The notes: a model not told the origin generated them from the sequence alone. A DNA stretch of 64,000 nt from Shinisaurus crocodilurus (GCA_021292165.1 CM037876.1:113961379-114025378), one strand, 5' to 3'; shown: positions 35,507 through 47,394, numbered from the stretch's first letter. Numbers and translations: made by a program.

Positions 35507-35622
35507 ACCTCACAGGGTTGTTGTGAGGATAAAATGGAGAGGATGATGATTATGTAAGCCACCTTGGGTTCCTTGGAGGAAAAAAGGCTGGGTATAAATA
35601 TATTAAATAAATAAAGTGGGAG
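35507..35622 (+). mobile_element. tRNA-derived SINE, right part
   Basis: Resumes with the duplicated acctcacagggtt and runs to gctgggtataaatatattaa and an (AAAT) tail, completing the SINE begun at 32,701. Confidence 0.9.
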
Positions 35623-35739
35623 ACTTAGCCACTTAGTTGAAAAAAATAGATTCAGACTTTGCCCACGTGGAAGGCTGCTCATGCAGTCTTCTTCCCCAGT
35701 CCTCCCCACTGTAGCCCTGTGTCTCCAAAAAGCAACTTC

Positions 35740-36395
35740 TGAAGGTTAGGAGACACCCCACCCGCCAGTTGGTGTGGGATGGAGTGTAGGAGGGAAATCA
35801 GTGAAATTCAGATGGCGACACCTTGCACAAGCAGAGCTCCCACAAGGGGCATCCACCTGATTTTTGCCAATTCCCCCCTGCCGTAACCCGCACCCTGCTG
35901 CCGTCCCCGTCCCCGCTGCTGTCCTACCTGGTCCCCTGCGCGCTGCTGCCGCTGCCACCGCCTCTGCCCGAGTCCGCCGCCAGCGGAGCTGCTTCGTCGC
36001 ATCCATTCTGGACTCCGCCCGCGCTCAGTTTTGAAAAACAGCGCAGGTGGGGGTCCAGGATGAATGCGACGGAGCAGGGTCCCATCGCGTCACTTCCGCC
36101 ACGCAGGATATGATGCTCCGGGACCAGCGGGCGGCGAGGCGGATGAAGTAAGCCTGCGTGGGTGGACGAGAAGGGAGGAGGATGGACGCTGTTCACGTCC
36201 CGCCACTGGCTAAGCCTCCCCTCCTCTCCTTCCCCCCCCAGCAGGAGATGCAGGGCGGCGGGTGGGCGGCCTGTGCCCCCCGCCGGCTCAGCCGCCCCTC
36301 CTCCCCTTCCCTCACAAGTTAGATCAGCCGTCGGGCTGGATGAAAAGACCCGGCGGGCCGGATGTGGCCCGCGGGCCGTAGTTTGAGGACCCCTG
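35740..36395. mobile_element. hAT-like element, GC-rich, one end recognisable
   Basis: The right end ggcccgcgggccgtagtttg followed by aggacccctg is a typical hAT terminus. The interior is GC-rich and shares a gcgtcacttccgcc block with 58,005-58,040. The left boundary is not certain. Confidence 0.6.
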
Positions 36396-36659
36396 CTGTA
36401 AAGGATAAGTTAACTTGCTGTATTAAATGCAAAAGGACAATTAAAGAGAAATGATTTTAAGGATATTTGGGGGCTATTTTTAGATTTTGTGCTAGTCAAG
36501 GGAAAAGGGAGCATGCCTTGTCAAGATATGATGGGGTTTTTTTGTTTTGTTTTGGAATATTGAGTAATAGGGGAATATAGAGGATGAATATTCTTTGGTC
36601 CTGTATGGTGAAGGGGGCACTGTAGTTATTTAAAAATTAAAAAAAAGAAAAAAAGAAAG

Positions 36660-36735
36660 AACCATAGCTCAATGGCAGAGTATGTGTTTTGCATGCAGAA
36701 GGTTCCCCCAGGTTCGATCCCGGACGTATCCAGAT
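36660..36735 (+). mobile_element. tRNA-Ala-like SINE head
   Basis: Contains an A-box-like catagctcaatggcagag, a TGC anticodon position (ttttgcatgcagaag) and a good B box (ggttcgatccc). Extra bases in the T-arm region and the SINE-like continuation argue against a functional tRNA gene. Confidence 0.65.
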
Positions 36736-36837
36736 AGGGTAAAGATAAAGTTTTATGACTGAGCATAGAATACTGAATTGACAGTTTAAATACATCCTTT
36801 ACGTCTTCATGGTGGGTTTTCACCACAGGATACTATG

Positions 36838-37294
36838 GGCGTGTTCACACGACACAGGAAGCGTGGAGGAGCAGAAGTCCCCCGCGGTTCCTGCATCATG
36901 TGAACACCAACCGGGAGTGCCCCCGCGGGACAGCCGTGTGCGGGATGCACGCAAAGTGACCATGGGCGGTAGAGGGGTAAGCCCCTACCGCGTGTGGCCA
37001 CCCTGCCGTGCGAACAGCGGGTGCCCGTCCCACGGGGGCCGCACAGAGGCGGCAGTCCAGAGCGGCCGGAGCTGCCGCCGCTCCAGCCTGTAGGGGCAAA
37101 GGGCCCCTCTGGGCATCCCGGGCCCCCACCCCCTAGCGCCGGGAGGCCCGCACTGCGGTGCAGGGACTGCCGGCTCCACCGGGGTCTGCCCATGCGCGCA
37201 GGGCGCAGGTTGTCTGCGGCGCCCCGCTGGACCCCACGGATTGCCCCGTGGTGCCTCCCCCGCCCGCAGCCTGGGTCGTGCAAACCAGCCCTAT
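36838..37294. mobile_element. CpG-rich Harbinger-like MITE
   Basis: Left end gggcgtgttcacacgacaca and right end inverse gggctggtttgcacgaccca are similar. A 3-base tat lies on both sides. GGG...CCC termini with a 3-bp duplication fit PIF/Harbinger. The interior is strongly GC- and CpG-rich. No transposase. Confidence 0.6.
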
Positions 37295-37299
37295 GTCAT

Positions 37300-38842
37300 T
37301 TAGATGTGCACAATACATTCATGTTCTTGCAGTTAGATTTGTTTATGGGGCACTTTGCTTTACAGTGGTACCTAATGCTCTGCTGGAATTGCCTCATAGT
37401 TTTGTGGCTCTATTTGTCCCCTATGAAAGTGGGGAGTGAGTTTCTACTGTTTGGGGAGGGGGGAACTTTGGTGAAATTTTTAGGGATTGGAGGTGGGTTT
37501 GGTGTTTCCATAATTAACTCTATGAGGTGGCTGAGGTGCCCAAATGTCGGGCATCTTTGGTTTGCAACCCCCCTCAACAGCCGAATAAAGCTTGGTGGAA
37601 AAAGTTGGCCCAGCTCTAGTGGCACTGCTGATATTCCTGACCACCAGATACAGATAATGGTTGCAGCTTTGTTATTCCTTTCAAACTTTTTTTTGACAGG
37701 AACTACTTCAGCTGCTAACATTTTCAGGATAGACTGAAAAATGGTTGGAAGTGCAAAGGCACTTCAGGGCTGAACTGCGCACTGCACTTATTATGCAGCA
37801 TGCAGCTTTGCCTTCTGTTTTTCTTTAATTTTTACAAACATGGTGGAAGCGTTTTTGGGAGGATCAAAGTGCATGGGGAGGGGAAGTTTATCCCTACTGT
37901 CCTCAGCCATGGCCCTCCCAAATAATGCTCTCTACCCTCCGCAGCTACAAGTGATAGAAAAAAATTCTGGTTGACACCAATGAGAATTTCCCCCCTATCT
38001 CTTGTAGATGCACGCTGGAGCTAGTTTTTGGAGGGTTTTGCAGCCAGGAAGGTATAAACCTCCCATCCCTGCATGCTGTGATCTCCCCCACAGCCACCCA
38101 TCAGAAGGTGAACTTGCACACTATACTGTAAGTTTAATGTATAGTTTGGCTCTCAGTTTTCCCTCTTTGGTGCCTAGTTGATAATATTGTCCACCTTCTG
38201 CTGTATCATGTTTCATGATAGTATCATGGCCATACTATTTCTTGCATCAGTTCTGCCCTACTCAGTATCTGGTACATGAAGTTTTGCTTTATCACCAACA
38301 TTACCCAAAGGAACTAGAGGTTCAGAGACATTTTTCACCTTTTTTGCTTGCTCCCCAAAGGCCATTAATGCAGAGATTCTTTTTCACTTAAATTCCCTCT
38401 TTTTAATGCATGTGTTACATGTGACAAAGCTCTGTCAAGTTATGTACTGTCCCCAAGGCTTGTTGGAGGCTATGCATATTGAGCAGAAAATGTGCATATT
38501 GAAAAGGACAATGTATTCAATTCTACTAACATATGAACATACTCCAATGTGTTTTAGAGATTATGCAAAACTCAGTCAAGATCTGCACATTCCCCAGTGC
38601 CTGTTGAAGAAGAGTACATATATAGACTAGAAAATGTAAATAATCCCTTATCACAGACCATTCTCCATGAGGAGACTTGTGAGGTTGCCAGTTGTTATGC
38701 ATATCAGCTGTTCAACTCAGACCTGCATGAACATTCAAATGTATGATTTCCCTGCCAGTCTGGGTGGTATACCTGTAGCTTAACTCTCTACTTTGCAGCA
38801 AGCCTGTAATAGCATTTTTTAAAAAGTTGATTGATTAATTTA
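37300..38842. other. No gene seen
   Basis: Intronic sequence. 38,020-38,060 may be a decayed hAT end. Nothing else assigned. Confidence 0.35.
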
Positions 38843-38845
38843 CTG

Positions 38846-38936
38846 TACAATCCTGTGCATGTCTACTTTGAAGTAAGCCCCATTAATTTCAAAGAGGCTT
38901 ACTCCCAGGTAAATTAGTATAGAATTACAGCCTAAA
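38846..38936. mobile_element. Palindromic squamate MITE (CAATCCTGT / ATAGAATT)
   Basis: tgtacaatcctgtgcatgtc to ttagtatagaattacagcct, same family as 5,791 and 17,940. Confidence 0.7.
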
Positions 38937-38975
38937 TAATTAAATTTGTATGTTTCTAAATCCTCAATATGAGAT

Positions 38976-39968
38976 ACTAGCTGTTGCCCGCGGCTTCGTT
39001 CGCGTGTATTTTAGGATTTGGTACAATTGTCCACCCGCTGTCAACTCGCACAAACCACCATAAGTATGGGGTTGGGACATGTTGTCAAAGTATGCATTGG
39101 CACTCGCATAGTTGTTTCCATCACTGTTGTGGGACATTATTATAGAGAATTCATCCCAGTTTTCAACGACATGATCAACTATTTGTTCACGTACCTCTCT
39201 ACCTAGATTTTGACTGCCATACATAACGAAAGATAGTGCTCAGAATAGGCACGCTCCATCGCCTACAATTGGTAGGACTGTGTGTACCACATTTACATTT
39301 AAATTTTTAATTGTGCATTTTTAATTTTTTTTTTAGGGAGAAGAAGAAAAATAAAAAAACAGGTTTAAAAATTAAAAGGGTTCCCCCCCCCGCCTGAAGG
39401 CCTGCGAGAGCTGTATGGAAAAGATACAGTGTCTCTGACTGAAAGTGTAACGTTTAGGCTGGGTGCTGGCAGCAGAAATCTTTTCTGACATAAATATCTG
39501 ATCTTGAAAGACAAATCAGGTTAATCCTGAGAGTCTAGCTAGCCTATGTGACGACGCCCCCCACACAACAGTCATTCAGTCATTTAAAAAGTTTCCCTCC
39601 CTTTTCACACCCTCATAGAACATTCTAAATGGCCTAGGGGAGATTTGCACACCCAGCCATATTGGTCCTTGCAGGAATTCATCCGAACATTCTAAGTGTC
39701 CTATGGGCTATTTGCATAACTGCTCCTATTGGCTCCTGCAGCAATTATGAGGTGAAGCCGATTTGCATACCTGCTCTCCTGTTGTTTTGCCCATAAGAGA
39801 TATGAGAGTGGGGTGATTTTGCCCCCTTTTTTCACCCCCTTAGGGATGGAATTTCCAAAAATCCTTCCTTGGTGGGTGTCTACGTCATAAAGGCAATGTT
39901 CTTCACGTTCCTAGATTAAATGGTTTGAGCTGGGCGTTGATGAGTCAGTCAGTCAGGACTTCTTTTAT
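38976..39968 (+). mobile_element. Element A copy 1 ('actagctgttgcccgcggc')
   Basis: Starts actagctgttgcccgcggct and ends gtcagtcagtcaggacttct. It shares with 53,341-54,675 the blocks gtgtaacgtttaggctgggt, aatcaggttaatcctgagag, cattctaaatggcctagggg and cacccccttagggatggaat. No coding domain was recognised. From memory, similar openings are widespread in animal genomes; I cannot assign a class. Confidence 0.7.
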
Positions 39969-39969
39969 A

Positions 39970-40450
39970 TACCGTATTTTTCACTCCATATATACCGTAT
40001 TTTTCGCTTCTTTTATTATATACCTTATTTTTGGCGCTGTGGAGCAGGAAGAGAGTGGCAGTGGCTGGGCAGGCGGCTGCGGAGCAGCTTCTTGTGGGCC
40101 CCGATCCCATCCAGCGTGGCGGCAGCTGCCCGAGCCCCCGCCCCTCTCAACCGCCCCTCCCGTCCCTGCTGCGATGGAGCCGCGGCGCGCCAATGGCTGC
40201 GCGCCTCGCCCGGCCTGCCGCGCTCTCATTGGAGGCACCGCGGCGGAGGGGGGCCAGCCGGCGGACAATGCTGCCGCCGCCGCCAACACCGAAATCTTGT
40301 CGCAGCACAGGCAGCAGGGTAGGCATGGGGGAGCCAGATTTCTACATCGGTCAGATCAGTGTATTCATAAAACCTAGGTATTATTACCCTACTGCTTTAA
40401 AATGATCCTGGAATTAAGAATATCGATTATTGGGAGGGAATTGTGAATTG
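39970..40450 (+). mobile_element. TIR element 'accgtatttttcgctcc', fragment 1
   Basis: Two tandem accgtatttttc starts (39,971 and 39,998) lead into a GC-rich body (ggctgggcaggcggctgcgg). The body's 3' part (40,258-40,440) is repeated at 41,335-41,515. Confidence 0.6.
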
Positions 40451-40689
40451 TACCGTATTTTTCCTCCTTAGGTCTTCTATATTGGTGATGAAGCAACACA
40501 AAGAGAATCATGACTGATCTCTGGAGATGCTTTATTTATTGTATTTACGTACCGTATTTTTCGCTCCATAAGACGCACTTTTCCCACCCCAAAAAAGAAA
40601 TGTCTGTGCGTCTTACGGAGCGAATGCTAACCCCCCCCCAATAATTTATGTTTTCCTAACTTCTTCTGCGCGCCTCCAACTGGTCCGGC

Positions 40690-41115
40690 ATAAGAGCAGA
40701 GGGCCCCTGGGCGGAGCGGGGCAAGGCCGCCCGCCACAAACTTTGCTGTGGCGGCGGCGGGCCCCCCTGCAGCAGGGACGTGAGCGGGCAGGCGCAGGGC
40801 CAGCTCTGCTCCGCGCGGCTCCTGCGCAGAGCGGGACAAGGCCACCCGCTCCCCCCAAAACTTTGTGGTGCCCCCCCCCACGGCAGCAGGGACACGAGCT
40901 GCATGGAGTGGGACAAGACCGCCCGCTCCCCCAAAAACTTTGCTGCGGCGGTGGTGGCAGCAGCGCGGGCGCCCCCCCCCCATGGCAGCAGGAACACGAG
41001 CTGCGCGGAGCGGGACAAGGCCGCCCGCTCCCTCAAAAACTTTGCTGCGGCGCGGCGGCGCCCCCCCCCCCAGCCCGGCAGCAGGGATGCGAGCGGGTGG
41101 GCGCAGGGCCAGCTT
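40690..41115. repeat. GC-rich irregular tandem repeat
   Basis: About four diverged units, each with agcgggacaaggccgcccgc, aaaaactttgctgcgg and ggcagcagggacacgagc. Unit starts are unevenly spaced (roughly 119, 77 and 103 bases). Confidence 0.7.
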
Positions 41116-41512
41116 TGCTGCGGCAACTTCCGGAGCCCACCGCCCCTGCCCCGCCCATTGGCGAAAGAGCGGAGGCCTCCTGGGTAGAGCAGCACAAGCC
41201 CCCGCCTCCCAGCTGATTCCCCTGCTTACCAGCTGATTCCCGGCCGCTTGATTCCCGCCAGCAGCAACGCCATGCCCGGCCAGCCGCGCTCTCATTGGAG
41301 GCGCCACGGCCGAGGGACGGAGGGGGGCCGGCCAGCAGACAATGCTGCCGCCGCCAACACTGAAATCTTGTGGCAGCGGGCAGCAGGCTATGCATGGCGG
41401 AGTCGGATTTCTTCATAAAACCTACGTAGGTATTATTACCCTACTGCTTTAAAATGATCCTGGAATTAAGAATATCCTTTCCATTATTGGGAGGGGAATT
41501 GTGAGTTGTACC

Positions 41513-42320
41513 ATTTTGTATACCCCACCTTTTTTCCTGCAAGGAACTCAAGGCGGCTGGTACTGGTAATCCTGATCCTCCTCTCCATTGTATCCTCACA
41601 ACAACCCTGTGAGGTAGTAACATTATAAATATTTTATAAACAAATACAGTACTAAATTAAAGAAATTGCTTAGCCACTACACCAGTGCTCAGTGTAAAGC
41701 TGGCAAATGCATTCAGGCACCTTTATTCTTTTATATCTCTTCCATAATTGAGGTGGTAACGATAACAATCTCATAACAATGAAGGACACATTACTGATAG
41801 TTCCTTCATTAACTGTAGTATTTTCTTGCAGAAAAATACCACTGAATATTTTTTTTTCTTGTTTTCTTCCTCCAAAACCTACGTAAGTGCGCCTTATATT
41901 TTTTTCTTTGTTTTCTTCCTCCAAAAACTAAGTGCGTCTTATGGTCCGGGGCGTCTTATGGAGCGAAAAATACAGTACCTATTTATCATTACATTTTGTA
42001 TACCCCACCTTTTTTCCTGCAAGGAACTCAAGGCGGCTGGTACCGGTAATCCTAATCCTCCTCTCCATTGTATCCTCACAACAACCCTGTGAGGTAGTAA
42101 CATTATAAACATTTTATAAACAAATACGGTACTAAATAAAAGAAATTGCTTAGCCACTACACCAGTACTCAGTGTAAAGCTGGCAAATGTACTCAGGCAC
42201 CTTTATTCTTTTATATCCCTTCCAAAATTGAGGTGGTAACAATAACAATCTCATAACAATGAAGGACACATTACTGATAGTTCCTTCATTTACTGTATTT
42301 TCTTGTAGAAAAATACCACC
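41513..42320. repeat. 480-bp-offset tandem duplication
   Basis: Sequence from cattttgtataccccacctt onward (41,513) recurs at 41,993 with very few differences for about 325 bases. Each copy carries the same truncated minus-strand SINE (rc of the 3' half), which shows that the SINE was duplicated along with its flanks and not inserted twice. Confidence 0.9.
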
Positions 42321-42514
42321 TCCTCATTCTACATACAAGGATGATAAAGCAAAAAGACTAGCATATAAAATCCCCTTTAAACTGGAGGTAGAAAGTTCAT
42401 TTGTATTAAAGTTCACCATTTGGTTCAGAATATTTTTTTTCTTGTTTTCTTCCTCCAAAACCTAAGTGCGTCTTATGGTCACGTGCATCTTATGGAACGA
42501 AAAATACGGTATAT

Positions 42515-44353
42515 AGATTGAAGGGACAGTTGAGTGAATGTTAAGTTTAATAAAGAGAAGCTAACACTCACTATTGGAAGAAAACATCCTCTTTAATTTT
42601 TTATTTAATTCCCTATTACAGTAACACACCAGAGCCAAAATAGCCTCTGCAAAAATTGTGTTCTTAATTTATAACCATGCTAAAGCTTGTGGTCTTTTAT
42701 GTTAATGAAGTTAGGAGCTCCATTTGCAAATCAGTATTTGGGCAGATATACCGTATCCTTCAGCCTGAGCTGCCAGGCTTCAGGCTTACAGGATCAGTAA
42801 CAAACCAAGCAGAAGTCCTGTCACACACAAAAAAAAACACTTCTGGTTTTTCCGCTAGTATTCTTTTTAAGCAAACTAATTTTATTTGGGGGGGGGTCAT
42901 TTGTTACTATTGTTAGAAAATTAAGAGTCAGAAACCCTTGCTTATCTACTGCAAATCAACAGAGATCTACCAGTAGATCTTGATTTACCTTCTGCCCATC
43001 CCTGGTCTTCTGCAAAAAGTGTACTATGCTGCAAAAGTGCTGCAAAAAATGTACTATGTACTATGTACATTTTTTGTGCTATGGGATAAAATATCTTTTA
43101 GGAAGGATTTTGTTGTGGAACTATCTGGCCATCCACATTCTCTACAACAGTTGTCCCATGTCCCCTTTTAATCCTACTGATGTTACTGAGGGGCAAAGAT
43201 TTGAGTGCCAGTGGTGGGTAGTAACACCCTCTCCAGACCTTAAGGTCATGTATGCAAATGTTGGAGAGTTGCTGCTGCTGAATTTGGCTTCAGCACAAAT
43301 TCTTCAGCAGTCTAATGAGCTCCTCTGAGGTTTATTGTATACAGTATACCATTGCTGTTTTTTTCAGCTATGGCTAAGAATGAGCTATAGATTTCTCTGT
43401 GATGCAGCTCCTGGTTGGAGACCTCTGTTGTGAGGCTGGCCAGTTCTGCCTTGTTTGTTTGTGCAATACAGTACGCCAGTTTGTTTACCATGCTATCTGC
43501 GTCAATTTACTTTAGAACGTTGGTTTTTTAATGTCTTTAGTAAATGCAAGTCATTAAGGACTGAGTTCAAAGTAAGACTTCTTTAGGTCTGGACTTGTGT
43601 GTCTGTGATAGTGGTGGTGGGAGCAAACTGATGGATAAAGGAAAATTTGAGTACTCAGATACAGAATTTTGCTTTTACCAAACACTTTTAAAAGTCTAGG
43701 TTAGGTACTACTCTTTCTCTCTCACTGCATTTGTTGTGCAATCAAAATAAAAATGGAATAGCAAAATGAACTTAAAAATTGCTGCTCAGTCAAAACATCT
43801 GAAGAATGTTGAGGAAAGCAAAAGCTTTCAGTGACTCATGAAAGTTCTCTAGTCACAGCCTCCCCCTTTATTTTGAAAGCTAATATGGCTCCCTTGAGAA
43901 AATCAGCAAATACCTTTAGCATTTCATGTACAATGTAACCGAGGAGTTGTATCATTCAGCACTGTTTTGTCTAAAGCAAAATTGTTTTCACATTTACCCG
44001 AAGCGTTTGTGTTGTCGTCTTGCTTAGAATAGTCTTGATTAAAAAAAAAATCCTTAGATTTGTAATATGGTTTGATGCCTGTTTATTAGTAAAATTACCG
44101 TATGTGTATAGAGAGGGATGGGTGTGTATGTGCACATGCTTCATGAATGTTGACTGCTTGTACGTGCTACCACTACAAAGTAGGGTTTTGGGTTGTTGTT
44201 TTTTAACCCTGTTAATGAAGTAATAATGGATTTTAGAATCGCAGCAACCACAGTTATCACCAAATACTTTTCTGCAGGTTGGGGTTTGGTTTATATTAAT
44301 TGCCAATGCTTAATTTCACTGCATCCAGGTAAGGGGGACCCCTTTACACATGC

Positions 44354-44400
<47 letters not shown>

Positions 44401-45812
44401 CGTGTGCGTGCATTCATTTCCCCCCCTTGAGAGCTGATGCAGTATGGCTAACAGTGTGAGCGGGGAGCTGTAGTGTGGCTAATGGTGCGAGGTAGTCACC
44501 TCAGCCACTAGGTGACCTTTGAGAAGACAGTGTATTCTCAACCTCTGCACCCCTTCTGAAATATTAGAAGGCTGTTAGTATTGTTGAGATATTGTATGTG
44601 AATTATATTTATTGCTTGAACTACACTTATATACAAATATTAAGTATAATACATTTTTACCCTTCTTAATATCTTCCCTGAAGAAGCATTGTGCATTATG
44701 AAAGCTCTTGTACTGCATTTTGAACATTCACTGAGACTGTTAATTTTGTGAGGTGAGTTTTCTTCAGTGTAAAGGAAGGGAAATGGACGATGGCCCTATT
44801 CTAGCCATGCAGTTTTGCACAGCCATGCAGTTTTGCACTGTGAACTTTGTCCTCCACAAATATTTGAAAATCCAAATGCAATCATTCTCCTCTTATCAAC
44901 CACAGATTTTGTTTTTGTTTTTCTATTCAAGTTTGAATATTAAAACAAAAAGTATAGGTTGTATAATTGCTCTTTTGAACAGCCTTTAAACGTAAAGGAT
45001 ATAAAGTTGGTTGATCTTACCAATAATCAATACAAGACCAGCACTTTACACAAACAGCTGTATTCTGCCTATCTTCCTTAAGTCTTCAGATAACTCATTT
45101 TCTAACTTTTTTTGTGTATGGAGTGTTACATGTCCACCAACATTCAGTGTGCACTTTCTTGCAGTTTTGTAACCAACTCTTGAAATGTTTATACATGTTG
45201 GAAGAGAAATCTAGGGGTTTCCTGTGTTTCTTCAATAGTGGCGTGTTGATGAAGAAACTGGAAGAATAATGGAGACAGGAGATTAGTAGAGAAAGGCTCT
45301 TTCAGTGCTACCAGTGTTTTTGTTTTTGACAACTGAAAGCTTGCTATCACACAGCAGAAATGATAGAAGTATCCTTGGTGGTGAAACACATAGTGAATTT
45401 TGATGAATTTTGGAACAAATTTTGTAATATTAATTCCAAACATTCCCTGTAGCTTTTACTAGGAAAAAGCTGACAAATACCAGCCAAATGTTTTAATTTT
45501 ATTAAAAAATATATTAAATTAAAATTATTTTAATTTATTAAAAACATAAAAACTGATTAGACTACCTGTATTGTTGGCAATGTCTAGCAATGCTCTGCGC
45601 CATTCAGAATCAATGCTCCTACTTTTTATGTTGTCTGGAGTTACATTTAATTTTCAGTACAATTTTTATTACCATTTTACCCTTCTGGTTGCAGAAAATA
45701 TGTATTTATGGATGCACACATTGTAGGATTTGGGCCATAATTTATTACTCATCTTCTTTTGGTTGATGTAGAAGTTTGCTAACATAAACTATTGCCTCCT
45801 GAATCAGTTGGT
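42515..45812. other. No gene seen; microsatellite at 44,355
   Basis: Intronic sequence. 44,665-44,715 (ttccctgaagaagcattgtg, tgaaagctcttgtactgcat) has the look of a Penelope-like or similar repeat end. The rest is unassigned. Confidence 0.35.
44355..44414. repeat. (TG)n microsatellite with CG transitions
   Basis: About 18 TG units followed by gcgcgcgtgcgtgtgcgtgc, a potential Z-DNA tract. Confidence 0.95.
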
Positions 45813-45814
45813 AC

Positions 45815-46205
45815 ATAGGAAAAGCCATGCTGGATTAGACCAAAGGCCTATCTAATCCAGCATACTGCTTTAACAGTGGCCAACAAGGTGCCCGCGGGAA
45901 ACCCACAAGCAGGACACATAAGTGCAGTAGCACTATCCTGATGGTGTTCCCCAGCAACTGACATTCAGAAGCCTCTGATACTGGAGGTAAGATATAGGTA
46001 GCCATCATGACTAGTAGCCATTGTAGCCTTATCTGCCATGAACTTGTCTACCATTTAAAGCCATCCAAGTTGGCGGCCATCACTATATCAAGTGAATTCC
46101 ATAGTTTAACTATGCACCATGTGAAGAAGTACTGTACTTCCTTTTATCTGTCCTCAGTCTCCAACCATTCAGCTTAATTGGATGATCCCGGGTTCTATTA
46201 TTGTT
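45815..46205 (-). mobile_element. CR1-group LINE 3' end
   Basis: aaaagccatgctggattaga at the left, then ggaaacccacaagcaggaca, cctctgatactggaggtaag and ccatttaaagccatccaagt follow the order of the 3,895 element. 5'-truncated at about 46,205. Confidence 0.8.
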
Positions 46206-47105
46206 AAAGCTCAAGTAAGCAATCTTCACTGCATCTTGTCCCCAGTTCCCCCCCCCCACACACACACACACACAATACCATCAACATTCCACTGGGTCTT
46301 GGAATCCAATGTACTGTATACCTGGGGAGCCCTCTTCTCCTATGCCCCCAAGGTATAACTTGCTTTGGGGTGTCTTAATTTTGCTTCCAAACTGATAGGT
46401 GCTCAACTATCCAAGTTTGCTATCTGATGGGAGAAATAGGGACTTCAATAAAGCTTTGTGAATCCACAGCCCCTGAAAGGCACGTTCCTGTTCTGGGCTT
46501 CAGCAGAACAGCCTGGAGCAGGACCACTGTGGTTCTGTTTAAAGCCATGTTAGTTTGTTTTGGCAGGGGGAGGTTTTAAGAGGGAGGAAAGGAAAAAGAA
46601 CATTTGCTTTCTCACCCTCCTCAAACGTCCCCACTGTTATATATAGTGCTGAAGTACAGGTTCAGGGATGGCTGTCAGCCTGAATCTTGAGCACTTTATT
46701 GCTAGGGGGAGGGGAGGTTCTCCAAGGCATGGTTCTCCCTCCTCAAAACCTACATATAGTACAGAGAGGGGAATTATTCAGCCTCAGGACGGGCATATGG
46801 AAAATGTGCAATCCCTACCTTCAGGAATACTATAAATTGTCAGGGATTAAGCAGTCCAATCCCCGCCCCCACCCCCCACAGCATTTCCTTTCTCTCTCTC
46901 CCAACTCAGACTTTCAGTATCCCTTGTTTAAACTGCCCTCAGTATTCCATAGTTGCTGGAAGTCACTGAGCATTTGGGGCTTGTTACAATTTACAAATAT
47001 ACTTCTGCATTCCTACCAAGTCACTTGCATACAAACAACCACTATCTTAATTTTGGGTGGTCACTTGCATCTACAACAACCACCACTACCTTAATTTTGG
47101 GTGGT
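46206..47105. other. No gene seen; short tandem duplication at 47,022-47,107
   Basis: ccttaattttgggtggtca-type units recur at about 52-base spacing (47,045 and 47,091). The remainder is unassigned. Confidence 0.4.
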
Positions 47106-47108
47106 CAT

Positions 47109-47380
47109 ATTTCTTTTTTTCTTTTTCTTTGTCTTTTTAATTTTTTTTAAAATTTAAAATAATGAATACAACAACAAAAAATACAACATAAACATTGTGC
47201 ACCCCCCCACCTCTTGGGACCAAGTTATATTTCTCACCCCAATCTTTTTTTTTTTTGTATGTGTATATATACAAGCTATTATTCTATATTCCAAAAATAT
47301 AACAAATCTTGACAAGGTTTGTTCCCCCTCCCCTTTACCAACACACAACACAATTTTCTCTTGCAAATTGTTAGGCATGG
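47109..47380 (-). mobile_element. LINE 3' end with poly-T, probably L1-like
   Basis: T-rich start (reverse poly-A), then ttccaaaaatataacaaatc and ttgacaaggtttgttccccc, homologous to 35,280-35,340. Confidence 0.6.
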
Positions 47381-47394
47381 GACCACCCAGGTGA

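Larger units (their letters stand above)
40550..42511 (+). mobile_element. TIR element 'taccgtatttttcgctcc' with duplicated 3' end
   Basis: The left terminus taccgtatttttcgctccat is matched by an inverse terminus at 41,950-41,977 and by a second one at 42,490-42,511. The subterminal aagacgcac / gtgcgtctt words also match. The interior has a GC-rich minisatellite-like zone (40,690-41,110) and SINE fragments at 41,515 and 41,995. Superfamily unassigned. No transposase frame found. Confidence 0.7.

Noticed and set aside
36660..36735. Possible tRNA-Ala(TGC) gene
   Set aside because: The A and B boxes are good, but the T-arm region carries extra bases, no acceptor stem closes properly by eye, and the flanks look like a SINE.
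36994..37737. 247-codon open frame
   Set aside because: It runs from a CpG-rich MITE into unrelated AT-richer intron. Composition changes abruptly inside the frame and no domain is visible.
40627..41307. 226-codon and overlapping frames
   Set aside because: They cover a GC-rich tandem repeat inside a TIR element and are repetitive Pro/Ala/Arg-rich on both strands.
41838..41990. Splice-like or short host exon between the duplicated segments
   Set aside because: The sequence is transposon terminus (gtgcgtcttatgg words) and is repeated at 42,430-42,511.
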